Assembly: GCA_905214435.1 (NCBI GenBank) | Contig: CAJMMA010000005.1 | Span: 1 to 64,000 of the forward strand | DNA: 64,000 nucleotides | Source: an uncultured bacterium | Lineage (GTDB): Bacteria; Actinomycetota; Coriobacteriia; Coriobacteriales; Coriobacteriaceae | Reading direction: 5' to 3' | Shown here: positions 34,238 through 42,480 of the stretch, piece after piece | How the letters are laid out: the number at the start of each line of letters is the position of its first letter | How positions within the stretch are numbered: position 1 is the stretch's first letter | The notes under the pieces: model-generated | What the model saw: only the letters and a program-made list of their open reading frames with translations | What the model was told of the DNA's origin: nothing | Database searches by the model: none | Program-made: the position numbers and the translations under genes

Positions 34238-36679
34238 CTACCCCAGCGAGCGGTTGAGGGAGCCGAGCTCGTCGTTGCCCATGGTGCGCCACATTTGGAA
34301 GATACAACCGCGCGCCAGGAAAAAGAAACCGTTGTCGACCAGTTGCACAGCGGCATCTGCCAGCTGATTCGTCACGGCGGACACTGGCGGCAGCTCTAGT
34401 CCAGCCTTGTGGATGGTCTCGACCGCTTCCTCGAACGTCGGAGGCCCGCTGACGCCCATCTCGTTCATAAGGCCCTGCATTTCTTCCAGCGCGCTGCTGC
34501 CCGACTCCTCGCCGCGCGGCACCAGACGGTAACAAGCCAGCGCCAGGTCGAGCTGATCGCAATTCCAATAGGCAAACGCCAAGCGATAGAACAGGTAGCC
34601 GATTGCAGAACGATCGCTGGCAATACGTAGGCCGTGGCGCGCCACCTCGATAATCTCGTCAAAGCGCTCCAGACGCGCAAGCACGTTGATGAGCGCAAAG
34701 TGCGACTGCATGGACGAGCGCGCCAGATCGTAAAGATGGCGCACCTCGGGCAGTGCTCGTTCAAAGTCCTCTTGCTCGGCGTAAAAGCTGCAGATCTCGT
34801 GCTGGGCAAAGTACAGCGCATCGGGCGCACGAAGGATTCGCACAGAGCGGTCTTCTTCCAACACCGGTAGCACCATGCGCACCAGCTGGTTATCGCAAAA
34901 CTGCGTTTGAACCGGACCTGTCGCCAAAAGCTCGGCGACGGCGCACTTAGCCTCCAACTCCTCAACAAGACGGGAAAAGCCTTCAAAAGCACCTGTACGG
35001 TCGACTTTTGCCTGCTCGCGCAATTCAACAACACGGGCCACGTATGGGTCGTCGTCCTCTTCCATGACCTCCAGCTCGTCAGCCGTATCGGCAAGCAGCA
35101 GATCGCGCAGCGCCGGCGGCAGCATGCGATGGTCATCACGCGGACGAGCATGAACCTCCGCAGGTTCAATCGTCTCCGGAGCGGTTGACTCATATGCCTC
35201 AAGCACACGCTTGCACGGCATATCGTCCATGTCCATGCTCTCAAGATCCTTGGCGACAGGCACGCAATCGGCCAGATAGGCCGCGCGCCCAAAGAAATAC
35301 GTTGCAACAACGCGCTCGCCCTGCTCACTGTCGGGAGCAGCAATCTGCACATAGCAGCGCGTGATGCAGGTGCCCGCGGCAAAACACGCTGCCGCAAGCG
35401 TGAGTGCCACGCGCGCATCGTGCTCCGCGGCCCAGATCGCACGCGCGTCCTCGTCCAACTCGCGCCAGGCGTCATCTTGAGCGTCGTATTCACGTTGCGG
35501 CATGGCATCAACGACAGACTGCCCAAACCGAACGAGCATGATCCCTTCGGCAACGTTGGCCCGATAGGTATAGTCGAGCCGCGTGACCACGTTAAGTGCC
35601 TCGACAATACGCGCGAAGCGGGTACGCACATCCCACTCACCGCCCGGCTGGCAAGCCACCGTACCCGGTTTGCCCCACGGGTTATCGCTCGAGGCCGTAT
35701 CAAGCAGTCGGGGAACATCGTTGGTCGTCTTGGCGATATGCCACGCATCAAAGAGCGCGCAGCCCTCAAGGCTCGGCGAGGATGCCGCAGGGACCAATCC
35801 GGCCCCGATGTGCTCAAGGATGCCGGAGAGACGGTTAAGACGGCACTCGATGGCAAGCAGCATGTCAATCTCGTCCCGGTCCAGCAGGCTGCGATCAAAA
35901 TTGAGATAGAAAAGCTTTGAGCGATCGATGCGAGCCAGGCTCATCTCGGACTTAGCGGCGATGGTGCGCAAGCGAGGCAAGTCAATTTCACTCATAAGGG
36001 CGGCGGCATAGCGCTCGATACCGCTCGGATTCTCGGCATGGTCAACGCGGTAGAGCAGCGTCTCGATAGCGTCAGGTAGCGGTGTCGTGTTAAAGCCCAA
36101 AAACACCTCGACCGGCTCGGGCAACTTTACGAGCTTGATCTTGTCGACAACGTTTTGCATACCCTCGTCGAGTCCGTCGGCGTCCGCCGTGCTCGCAATG
36201 GTATTTTCGGAGTCAGCGAATATCACGTAGCGCAGGAACATCGATGCCATGAACTCACCGTAAGGAAGGGAGCGGGTCGAATTCCATGTCTCGTGATCGG
36301 ACTGTTCGCGCATGGGACCTTCGGGAGAGCCGACGGTTCGCGCGCACGCGCGCATCGTGCCGTTTGCTCCCCTCACCATAATCTCACCAATACCGGAGTC
36401 CGACTCGTCAAGGACCAGTTCCATGTCGGGATCGTTGGGCAGCGGAGCCTCGCTGACGGGGCGGTCCACCTTGCACACCTCACCCGAAACGCTTACGTAG
36501 CCCAAAAGCGACACATGGCTTTTGCCAACGAATTCGACGACATAACAAGATTCATGCTGATCCTCGCCAAAGAGTTTCCAGACCACGCCATATGAGCGTC
36601 CCGCAGGCTGCTCGGGCATCGCCGGAAAGCGCTTCTTGGGATCGAGAAACCTGAGCTTGTATGTCGGACGCTCTGCCAC
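34238..36679 (-). CDS. large protein of unknown function with C-terminal TPR-like repeats
   Basis: An 813-residue soluble protein with no signal peptide or clear membrane helix. I do not recognise the N-terminal 550 residues. They begin PTYKLRFLDPKKRFPAMPEQ and include acidic stretches. The last 230 residues look like helical tetratricopeptide-type repeats (ALYFAQHEICSFYAEQEDFE, then SAIGYLFYRLAFAYWNCDQL). The GTG start at 36679 has GGTGAT upstream. Transcribed alone between the Ser and Arg tRNA genes. TPR arrays usually mediate protein contacts; I can say no more about its role. Confidence 0.75.
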   Translation of the reverse strand: MAERPTYKLRFLDPKKRFPAMPEQPAGRSYGVVWKLFGEDQHESCYVVEFVGKSHVSLLGYVSVSGEVCKVDRPVSEAPLPNDPDMELVLDESDSGIGEIMVRGANGTMRACARTVGSPEGPMREQSDHETWNSTRSLPYGEFMASMFLRYVIFADSENTIASTADADGLDEGMQNVVDKIKLVKLPEPVEVFLGFNTTPLPDAIETLLYRVDHAENPSGIERYAAALMSEIDLPRLRTIAAKSEMSLARIDRSKLFYLNFDRSLLDRDEIDMLLAIECRLNRLSGILEHIGAGLVPAASSPSLEGCALFDAWHIAKTTNDVPRLLDTASSDNPWGKPGTVACQPGGEWDVRTRFARIVEALNVVTRLDYTYRANVAEGIMLVRFGQSVVDAMPQREYDAQDDAWRELDEDARAIWAAEHDARVALTLAAACFAAGTCITRCYVQIAAPDSEQGERVVATYFFGRAAYLADCVPVAKDLESMDMDDMPCKRVLEAYESTAPETIEPAEVHARPRDDHRMLPPALRDLLLADTADELEVMEEDDDPYVARVVELREQAKVDRTGAFEGFSRLVEELEAKCAVAELLATGPVQTQFCDNQLVRMVLPVLEEDRSVRILRAPDALYFAQHEICSFYAEQEDFERALPEVRHLYDLARSSMQSHFALINVLARLERFDEIIEVARHGLRIASDRSAIGYLFYRLAFAYWNCDQLDLALACYRLVPRGEESGSSALEEMQGLMNEMGVSGPPTFEEAVETIHKAGLELPPVSAVTNQLADAAVQLVDNGFFFLARGCIFQMWRTMGNDELGSLNRSLG

Positions 36680-36803
36680 GGAATATCACCCTGATCGGTC
36701 GCTTGAAGAAGGAGTGGTCGCGAATAAGTCGCGACATCTACTCGGAATCTTACACGAGTTGACAGGAAATCGTCCCTTTGGACGAAAGCACTCAAGCTGG
36801 CGC

Positions 36804-36993
36804 AAAAGAAAAGCCCCCGTTGCCGGGAGCTTTAATCTCAAATGGTGCGGCGTATAGGATTCCGCGCATCCGCTGCGCGGATCCGCACCGGCTTCGCCCG
36901 CCTGCCGGCGTGCTCGCCCGCGGGCTAAAAACGCTCCGCGTTTTCTTTACGCCCGCGCCTCGACCGAGGTTCGAATCCATGCGGTGTTTACGT
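36804..36993 (-). repeat. tRNA tail unit 1, behind tRNA-Arg copy 1
   Basis: A 190-bp unit. Positions 36804-36862 repeat exactly, over 59 bp, the terminator plus last 20 nt of tRNA-Arg at 36994-37052. Between them, 36863-36966 is a GC-rich cassette with hairpins (ATCCGC-TGC-GCGGAT, a CCGGC-based stem, AAAACGC-TCC-GCGTTTT), bordered at 36967-36978 by AGGTTCGAATCC, the inverted T-arm of this tRNA. The whole resembles a duplicated tRNA 3' end into which a cassette was inserted inside the T-arm. Confidence 0.85.
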
Positions 36994-37021
36994 AAAAGAA
37001 AAGCCCCCGTTGCCGGGAGCT
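36994..37021 (-). terminator. terminator of tRNA-Arg copy 1
   Basis: A GC stem around a GCAA-type loop, followed on the minus strand by TTTTCTTTT. A second identical copy lies at 36804-36831 in the tail unit. Confidence 0.88.
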
Positions 37022-37032
37022 TTAATCTCAAA

Positions 37033-37109
37033 TGGTGCGGCGTATAGGATTCGAACCTATGACGTTCTGATTCGTAGTCAGACCCTCTATCCAGCTGAGG
37101 TAACGCCGC
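37033..37109 (-). tRNA. tRNA-Arg (ACG), copy 1
   Basis: 77 nt with an encoded CCA. The acceptor stem GCGGCGT/ACGCCGC is perfect. Anticodon loop CTACGAA gives ACG (read as ICG, decoding CGU, CGC and CGA). The minus-strand promoter is TTGACC (37145-37150), 17 nt, CATAAT (37122-37127). Confidence 0.98.
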
Positions 37110-37265
37110 GACTTGTTGATTATTATGCACAGGGACTGAATAATGGTCAAGCATTTTTTCAAAAAAAGTTATCGAATTTGATTTTTACTCATTTGATGCA
37201 GTCGATCGACTCGATACTTTCAAACACGGCGAAAGCAACTCCTCAAGTATGTCGACATATAAGAA

Positions 37266-37287
37266 AAGCCTCCGTTACCGGAGGCTT
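37266..37287 (-). terminator. terminator of tRNA-Arg copy 2
   Basis: A 9-bp stem (AAGCCTCCG) around TTAC, then TTCTTATATG on the minus strand. No tail unit or inverted T-arm follows this copy. Confidence 0.85.
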
Positions 37288-37298
37288 TAAAGTTCAGT

Positions 37299-37375
37299 TG
37301 GTGCGGCGTATAGGATTCGAACCTATGACGTTCTGATTCGTAGTCAGACCCTCTATCCAGCTGAGGTAACGCCGC
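37299..37375 (-). tRNA. tRNA-Arg (ACG), copy 2
   Basis: Identical in sequence to copy 1, with its own promoter TTGACC (37411-37416), 17 nt, CATAAT (37388-37393). The upstream flank differs from the other copies outside the promoter boxes, so this is not a recent large duplication. Confidence 0.98.
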
Positions 37376-37456
37376 AACGCACGGATTATTATGCACGCGA
37401 GCCCCCGATGGGTCAAGCGACAATTAGAAAAAATTTTATGGAGTGATAATTAAGTT

Positions 37457-37690
37457 GTTCGTGCCTCGACCGAGGTTCGAATCCATGCGGCGTCCACCTA
37501 AAAGAAAAGCCCCCGTTGCCGGAGGCTTTCAATTTCGGTTGGTGCGGCGTATAGGATTCCGCGCATCCGCTGCGCGGATCCGCACCGGCTTCGCCCGCCT
37601 GCCGGCGGACTCGCCCGCTCGCTAAAAACGCTCCGCGTTTTCTTGACGCTCGCGCCTCGACCGAGGTTCGAATCCATGCGGTGGCGGCAT
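37457..37690 (-). repeat. tRNA tail unit 2 and a partial second unit, behind tRNA-Arg copy 3
   Basis: Period 191 bp: 37500-37559 repeats 37691-37750 (terminator plus tRNA 3' end) with two differences. The cassette at 37560-37663 is nearly identical to that of unit 1, bordered by the inverted T-arm AGGTTCGAATCC at 37664-37675. After the second terminator a further unit begins at 37457-37499 with another inverted T-arm (37473-37484), then stops: about 1.2 units in tandem. Confidence 0.85.
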
Positions 37691-37719
37691 AAAAGAAAAG
37701 CCCCCGTTGCCGGAGGCTT
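37691..37719 (-). terminator. terminator of tRNA-Arg copy 3
   Basis: A stem of about 9 bp (AAGCCCCCG against CGGAGGCTT) followed on the minus strand by TTCTTTT; repeated at 37500-37528 in the tail unit. Confidence 0.87.
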
Positions 37720-37730
37720 TCAATTTCAAT

Positions 37731-37807
37731 TGGTGCGGCGTATAGGATTCGAACCTATGACGTTCTGATTCGTAGTCAGACCCTCTATCCAGCTGAGGTA
37801 ACGCCGC
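37731..37807 (-). tRNA. tRNA-Arg (ACG), copy 3
   Basis: Same 77-nt gene as copies 1 and 2. Promoter TTGACT (37843-37848) with a TTTATA-like -10 box 17-18 nt downstream, so it is transcribed separately from the others. Confidence 0.98.
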
Positions 37808-37884
37808 AGCGCAAGACATATAAAACCACTTTAGCTTATTGGAGTCAAGCACAATTTCAAACTTTTTTGTGGAACGCAGTCTTG

Positions 37885-38262
37885 TCATGCTGCTCCGCAT
37901 ATACCGCCATTCCCCGTACGATCGATTGGCTTTTCGATCACGTCAAACTTAGCATCAAGTTCCCTCAGGAGCGATCTCACCCGCTGGGCACAATCATAAT
38001 CGGCAAACGAGATGCTCAACATGCGAGCAACCTGATTAGATGTCTGGACCCCATAGAAATGCTCTAGGGCCACAAGCCCCTCGTGCGCCACAAACGTCTC
38101 AACCACATGAGGCGACTCCTCGTAGCACCATTGCGTCAACGGCCCCTCGCTCGTCTGTCGAACCACCAGGCCACCCATGCCAGACGGCTCACACGTCACA
38201 AGCAGGTACTCCCCGCCCTCGTCGCTCTCAAACAAAACCACCCGATCATCAAACAGCTCCAT
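37885..38262 (-). CDS. small protein of unknown function
   Basis: A 125-residue soluble, acidic protein with no motif I recognise. It begins MELFDDRVVLFESDEGGEYL and has a cysteine in VTCEPSG and others near the C-terminus. The AAAGGGG ribosome binding site six bases before the ATG, and codon use like its neighbours, support a real gene. It stands alone, upstream of the three Arg tRNA genes and downstream of serS. Its fold and role are unknown. Confidence 0.7.
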   Translation of the reverse strand: MELFDDRVVLFESDEGGEYLLVTCEPSGMGGLVVRQTSEGPLTQWCYEESPHVVETFVAHEGLVALEHFYGVQTSNQVARMLSISFADYDCAQRVRSLLRELDAKFDVIEKPIDRTGNGGICGAA

Positions 38263-38381
38263 CGCGTCCCCTTTCTCTCGCTCTTATTTAGCAAAAGCAT
38301 AGCAGGTAGATGGCTGTATACAGAACAGTTGTTCGTGTGTTTTCTATTGAGCTGTCCGCACAGCATGGTATGGCCGCACAC

Positions 38382-38410
38382 AAAAAGGGCACCCCAAAAA
38401 GGAGTGCCCT
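38382..38410 (-). terminator. terminator of serS
   Basis: A 10-bp stem (AGGGCACCCC against GGAGTGCCCT, one mismatch) followed on the minus strand by TTTTTGTG, 24 bp past the serS stop codon. Confidence 0.88.
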
Positions 38411-38433
38411 AGCAAATCGCTTATGCAGCCAAT

Positions 38434-39717
38434 CTACGCGACCGGCTCGATCTTCTCGAGGCCGCCCATGTAGGGACGCAGAACCTCGGGGATCGTGATG
38501 GTGCCGTCGGCGTTCTGGTAGTTCTCCAGAATGGCTGCCATGGTACGGCCAGCCGGCAGACCGGAACCGTTGAGGGTGTGCAGATAGCGCGAACCCTTGA
38601 AGTTCTCGGGGTCGCGATACTTGATGTTGGCGCGACGGGCCTGGAAGTCACCGCAGTTGGAGCAGGAGCTGATCTCCTTGTAGGCGTTGTAGCTCGGCAG
38701 CCAGACCTCGACGTCGTAGGTCTGACGGGCAGAGAAGCCCAGGTCGCCGGTGCACAGGCTAATCACGCGATACGGAAGACCCAGCTGCTGCAGCAGGAAC
38801 TCGGCCTCGGCGGTCATGCTCTCGAGCTCCTTGTCGGACTCCTCCGGCTTGGCAAACTTGACCATCTCGACCTTGTCGAACTCGTGCTGGCGAATGATGC
38901 CGCGGGTATCGCGACCAGCGGAGCCGGCCTCCTCGCGGAAGCAGGGGGTGAAGGCGGTGTAGCGGCGCGGCAGGGTATCGGCGTCGAGGACCTCACCGGC
39001 GTGCAGGTTGGTGAGCACGACCTCGGCGGTGGGGATCAGGAAGTTGTCGCCCGAGACGTGATAGGCGTCGTCCTCGAACTTGGGCAGCTGGCCCGTGCCG
39101 AACATGGTCTGACGCTTGACGACGATGGGCGGCCACCACTCCTTAAAACCACGGCTGGTGTGCGTATCGAGGAAGAAGTTGATGAGGGCGCGCTCAAGAC
39201 GGGCGCCGGCGCCACCGAGAACGGTGAAGCGGCTGCCGGAGAGCTTGTTGCCGCGCTCGAAGTCAAGGATGTCGAGATCGGTGCCCAGATCCCAGTGCGG
39301 CTTAAAGTCGAAGTCGAACTCGCGCGGGGTGCCCCAACGACGGCGTTCGATGTTCTCGTCCTCGTCCTTGCCGTACGGCGTGGCCTCGCAAGGAATGTTG
39401 GGCAGGTGAGCCATGAAGTCGTACTGCTCCTGCTCGAGGGCGGTGCGGCGCTCGGCCAGACCGTCAATTTTCTCGTTGACGGCGCGCACGGCCTCTTTGG
39501 CGGCCTCGGCCTCGTCCTTCTTGCCCTCCTTCATCAGGGCGCCGATCTTCTTGGACTCGGCATTGCGCGTGGCTTGAAGTTCCTCGACCTCGGTGATGAC
39601 GGCACGACGCTCGTCGTCGAGCTCAAAGAACTTCTCGCGATCCCAAGACGTCTGGCGGTTAGCCATGGCGACATCGATGGCATCGGGGTTCTCGCGAACA
39701 AACTTGATATCAAGCAT
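38434..39717 (-). CDS. serS: seryl-tRNA synthetase
   Basis: A 427-residue class II synthetase for tRNA-Ser. It has the N-terminal long antiparallel coiled coil that grips the tRNA variable arm (about residues 30-100), motif 2 (FREEAGSAGRDTRGIIRQHE), and motif 3 ending LNGSGLPAGRTMAAILEN. The start at 39717 (GGAGGATCTA upstream) gives MLDIKFVRENPDAI; an earlier in-frame ATG at 39744 is less likely. The short leader shows no T-box. It is divergent from a small membrane protein gene. Confidence 0.97.
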   Translation of the reverse strand: MLDIKFVRENPDAIDVAMANRQTSWDREKFFELDDERRAVITEVEELQATRNAESKKIGALMKEGKKDEAEAAKEAVRAVNEKIDGLAERRTALEQEQYDFMAHLPNIPCEATPYGKDEDENIERRRWGTPREFDFDFKPHWDLGTDLDILDFERGNKLSGSRFTVLGGAGARLERALINFFLDTHTSRGFKEWWPPIVVKRQTMFGTGQLPKFEDDAYHVSGDNFLIPTAEVVLTNLHAGEVLDADTLPRRYTAFTPCFREEAGSAGRDTRGIIRQHEFDKVEMVKFAKPEESDKELESMTAEAEFLLQQLGLPYRVISLCTGDLGFSARQTYDVEVWLPSYNAYKEISSCSNCGDFQARRANIKYRDPENFKGSRYLHTLNGSGLPAGRTMAAILENYQNADGTITIPEVLRPYMGGLEKIEPVA

Positions 39718-39828
39718 TAGATCCTCCGGCGATATACATTCCATTTAGGTTGCAACCTTGTACATGTATGGGCAAGTATATACTTATGAGCGTTTACGAC
39801 CCAACTCAACTACGCAAGAAGGCACCCA

Positions 39829-40002
39829 ATGGACGCAGTTTTTTCCTTTTTGTTTGGCACCCGCACCGGTTTTGCCATCCTTTTCGCCGGCGGCATCCTG
39901 CTGTTTGCGATTATTGCCTTTGTAATGGAGAAGCGCACCCATAAGATGTATGTCGACCGCGGCCCCAAGTCCGAGGACGAAGAAGACAGCTTCTGGGACT
40001 AA
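39829..40002 (+). CDS. small single-pass membrane protein
   Basis: A 57-residue protein starting MDAVFSFLFGTRTG, with one transmembrane helix (about residues 13-33, FAILFAGGILLFAIIAF), then EKRTHKMYVDRGP and an acidic tail ending in FWD. AAGAAGG lies 7 bases before the ATG. The hydrophobic-basic-acidic layout argues for a real gene rather than chance. It sits alone on the plus strand between serS and proC, both on minus. Its function is unknown; I would expect an inner-membrane accessory protein. Confidence 0.7.
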   Translation: MDAVFSFLFGTRTGFAILFAGGILLFAIIAFVMEKRTHKMYVDRGPKSEDEEDSFWD

Positions 40003-40009
40003 CCTGCCA

Positions 40010-40150
40010 AAAAGGGACAGGTTTATTTTGGTCGGTTTTATCTGGGCAAACGCAAGTGCCTCGCAACTGGAATTGAGCCAGTTGCGGGGCACTTTTCGCT
40101 AAAAGGACAAAACCGCAGGAAAAACCTGCCAACATAAACCTGTCCCTTTT
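40010..40150. repeat. compound inverted repeat between the small membrane protein and proC
   Basis: Outer arms AAAAAGGGACAGGTTTA (40010 on) and its complement (about 40133-40150) enclose a hairpin at 40051-40092 (17-bp stem with one mismatch, AATTGAG loop). TTGGTCGGTTTTA occurs twice as a direct repeat, around 40029 and 40153. The hairpin can terminate either the small gene or proC. Confidence 0.65.
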
Positions 40151-40160
40151 TTGGTCGGTT

Positions 40161-40931
40161 TTACTGGAGGGTTGCGTCGATTGCCTTGACCAGGACGCTG
40201 CGCATGCCGGCGTCCTCGAGCGCAACGACGCCCTTGATGGTGGCACCACCGGGCGAGCATACGGCATCCTTCATCGCCGCAGGATGCTGGCCAGTTGCAA
40301 GCTGCAGCTTTGCCGTACCCAGCACCATCTGGCTCACAATGCGATAAGCATCCGCACGCGGGATACCGTGCTTGACCGCCGCATCGCCCAGGGCCTCGAT
40401 TGCCATGGCGACAAACGCCGGAGCGCAACCACCCACCGTGCCGCCCACAAACAGCAGGCTTGTGTCGAGCTCGACGACAGCGCCAAGCTTACCGAGCAGG
40501 TCGAGCACCACAGCACGCTGCTCGTCGTTAAGCGTCGAAGCCTTCTCGCAGGCGATGACGCCCTCGCCCACCGAAACCGGCGTGTTGGGCACCGTCGAGA
40601 TATGCGCGACGCCCGGCAGGACCTGCTCCCACTTGGCACTGTCCCAGGTCCAGGCAACCGACAGAACGACCTTTTTGGCAAGAGCATCCTTGAGCGGGGC
40701 GAATACCTTCTCGATCATGTACGGTTTGACCGCAGCGACCACGATATCGGATGCGGCGACAACCTCGGCGGCATCGTGGCAGGCGACCATGCCGCGCGCC
40801 TCGCAGCGCTCAACCAGTGCGTCGTAGCGACCCGCGCAGGCGCACATGTCGCTCGCAGCTACACCGGCAGCGATCCAGCCATCGGCCATAGCGCTCGCCA
40901 TATTGCCAAAACCGACAAATCCAATCTTCAT
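40161..40931 (-). CDS. proC: pyrroline-5-carboxylate reductase
   Basis: A 256-residue enzyme that reduces pyrroline-5-carboxylate to proline with NAD(P)H. It has the N-terminal Rossmann motif IGFVGFGNMASAMADGW, the family loop AVKPYMIEKVF, a helical C-terminal dimerisation domain with TVGGCAPAFVAMAIEAL, and the signature CSPGGATIKGVVALED. The start at 40931 gives MKIGFVGFG with AAAGGA upstream; an earlier in-frame ATG at 40955 is unlikely. No other proline gene is adjacent. Confidence 0.94.
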   Translation of the reverse strand: MKIGFVGFGNMASAMADGWIAAGVAASDMCACAGRYDALVERCEARGMVACHDAAEVVAASDIVVAAVKPYMIEKVFAPLKDALAKKVVLSVAWTWDSAKWEQVLPGVAHISTVPNTPVSVGEGVIACEKASTLNDEQRAVVLDLLGKLGAVVELDTSLLFVGGTVGGCAPAFVAMAIEALGDAAVKHGIPRADAYRIVSQMVLGTAKLQLATGQHPAAMKDAVCSPGGATIKGVVALEDAGMRSVLVKAIDATLQ

Positions 40932-41004
40932 ATCGCATAGTCCTTTCAGACACATTCCTCAAAACGAAAGGTATTGTCCCACGCCATTGTTTCGTATTGC
41001 CGAC

Positions 41005-41475
41005 CTATTTGTGATACGGCTCGCCACGACTGATCTTGCAGGCACGGTAAATCTGCTCCAGCAGCACCACACGCGCCAGGTTATGCGGCAAGGTAATGCG
41101 TCCAAAGCTGAGCATCTCGTCGGCTCGTGCGCGCACGTCATCGCTCACGCCGTCCGAACCGCCGATTACAAAGGCAATGTCGCTGCTGCCTCGCAGCATA
41201 AGATCGTCGAGCCTCGCCGAAAACTCCTCGCTCGAGCGCTCCTTGCCCTCGATAGCCAGCAGGATCACATGCGCTCGAGATGGCAAGGCGGCAAGAATCG
41301 CCGCCCCCTCCTTGTCGCGCGCGGCATCCACGCCGCCCGCCTTAGCCGGGTCGATATCGGCCACCTCGCGGATATCCACCTTGGCATAGGCACCTAGGCG
41401 CTTGGTGTACTCAGCGCACGCGTCCTTCCAAAAGCGCTCCTTGAGCTTACCGACGCAAACGACGGTGTATTTCAC
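41005..41475 (-). CDS. rlmH: 23S rRNA pseudouridine-1915 N3-methyltransferase RlmH
   Basis: A 156-residue SPOUT-class methyltransferase that modifies pseudouridine 1915 in helix 69 of 23S rRNA. The N-terminus MKYTVVCVGKLKERFWKDAC and the knot motifs FVIGGSDGVSDDV and LPHNLARVVLLEQIYRACKI are characteristic, as is the ending GEPYHK. It begins 6 bp after the SPFH protein stop codon, so the two are cotranscribed. Confidence 0.96.
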   Translation of the reverse strand: MKYTVVCVGKLKERFWKDACAEYTKRLGAYAKVDIREVADIDPAKAGGVDAARDKEGAAILAALPSRAHVILLAIEGKERSSEEFSARLDDLMLRGSSDIAFVIGGSDGVSDDVRARADEMLSFGRITLPHNLARVVLLEQIYRACKISRGEPYHK

Positions 41476-41481
41476 GCGCGT

Positions 41482-42420
41482 CTACTCCTTCGAATCGTTT
41501 TGAACTTTGCCGGCGGCCAGCATCTGCTCGAACATCGAGGCCGACTGCGAAAAGTCGCTCGGCAGCACGACCGTCGAGGTTTTACCCGTGCGAGCGAACT
41601 CCGTCATCATCTCGGACCACTGCGTAAACATGAACAGTTGGTTGGCCTCGTCATTGCCGACACCCGTCTCCTGGATGATCTCGAGCGAATCTTTGATACC
41701 CAGCGCGATGGCCTTGCGCTGGTTGGCGATGCCCTCGCCCGCCTTTTCCATAGCCTCGGCCTCGGCGGTCGCCTCGGTGACGCGCTTGATGCGGTCGGCC
41801 TCGGCGAGCTCCTGCGCGGCAGCGCGCTTGCGCTGGGCAGCGTTGATGTCGTTCATGGAGTTCTCAACCTCGGTCGGCAGTGCGATTTTGGTGATGAGCG
41901 TCGACACGAGGGTGAAGCCGTAGGCGGCCATCTGCTCGGAAACGGTAGCGTTGACATCCTTGGCGATGTCATCCTTCTTGGCAAAGACCTCATCGAGTGT
42001 GTAGACGGGGATGGAGGAGCGCAGGGCGTCGGTGATGAAGTCGCGCATCTGGTCGACGGGCTCCTGCAGCATGTAGTAGCTCTTGTAGATGCCCGAATCT
42101 GCCGGGCCGGCGCCCATGTCGTAGCTCACGTGGTACTGAGCGGAGACCTCAAGACCGATGGTCACGTTGTCCTGGGTCTTAACGTCGATGCCAAAACCGT
42201 TTTTCATGGTGCGCAGGCTCACCGTGGCGGCCTTGCGGTCGATCACGGGCACCTTCACGTGGAAGCCCGCGTTGACGATACGGTTGAACTTACCCAAGCG
42301 CTCGATGATTACGGCGTGCTGCTGTTCAACGACATAACAGGCGTTGGGGAGCAGCAGCAACAGGATGATGATGGGAATCAAAAGGCTGGTAAGGGCGGCG
42401 ATGATACCGGAAAACAGCAT
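41482..42420 (-). CDS. SPFH/band-7 membrane protein (stomatin/QmcA-like)
   Basis: A 312-residue membrane-anchored protein. One N-terminal helix (residues 1-26, very hydrophobic) is followed by the SPFH domain, starting VVEQQHAVIIERLGKFNR, and a coiled-coil C-terminal half rich in Ala, Glu and Arg (RKRAAAQELAEADRIKRVTE). Family members scaffold membrane microdomains and control membrane proteases. Here no NfeD-type protease partner is adjacent. The start at 42420 has AGAGGAGAG upstream. First gene before rlmH. Confidence 0.88.
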   Translation of the reverse strand: MLFSGIIAALTSLLIPIIILLLLLPNACYVVEQQHAVIIERLGKFNRIVNAGFHVKVPVIDRKAATVSLRTMKNGFGIDVKTQDNVTIGLEVSAQYHVSYDMGAGPADSGIYKSYYMLQEPVDQMRDFITDALRSSIPVYTLDEVFAKKDDIAKDVNATVSEQMAAYGFTLVSTLITKIALPTEVENSMNDINAAQRKRAAAQELAEADRIKRVTEATAEAEAMEKAGEGIANQRKAIALGIKDSLEIIQETGVGNDEANQLFMFTQWSEMMTEFARTGKTSTVVLPSDFSQSASMFEQMLAAGKVQNDSKE

Positions 42421-42480
42421 GGTCTCTCCTCTGATAGGCACACGTTGGTACTAGGATACCCGTCCAAGGAGATCGTGCAC

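Noticed and set aside
36778..37047. Small open frames inside the tRNA-Arg tail unit
   Set aside because: They repeat because the DNA repeats. They lack ribosome binding sites, so the repeat is better explained at RNA or DNA level. A tyrT-like small protein (as Tpr in E. coli) cannot be fully excluded.
36804..37750. CRISPR array
   Set aside because: The repeats are about 60 bp at a 190-bp period, contain tRNA ends and terminators, and there are no cas genes.
39718..39828. T-box leader upstream of serS
   Set aside because: The leader is too short and shows no specifier hairpin, T-box sequence or antiterminator.
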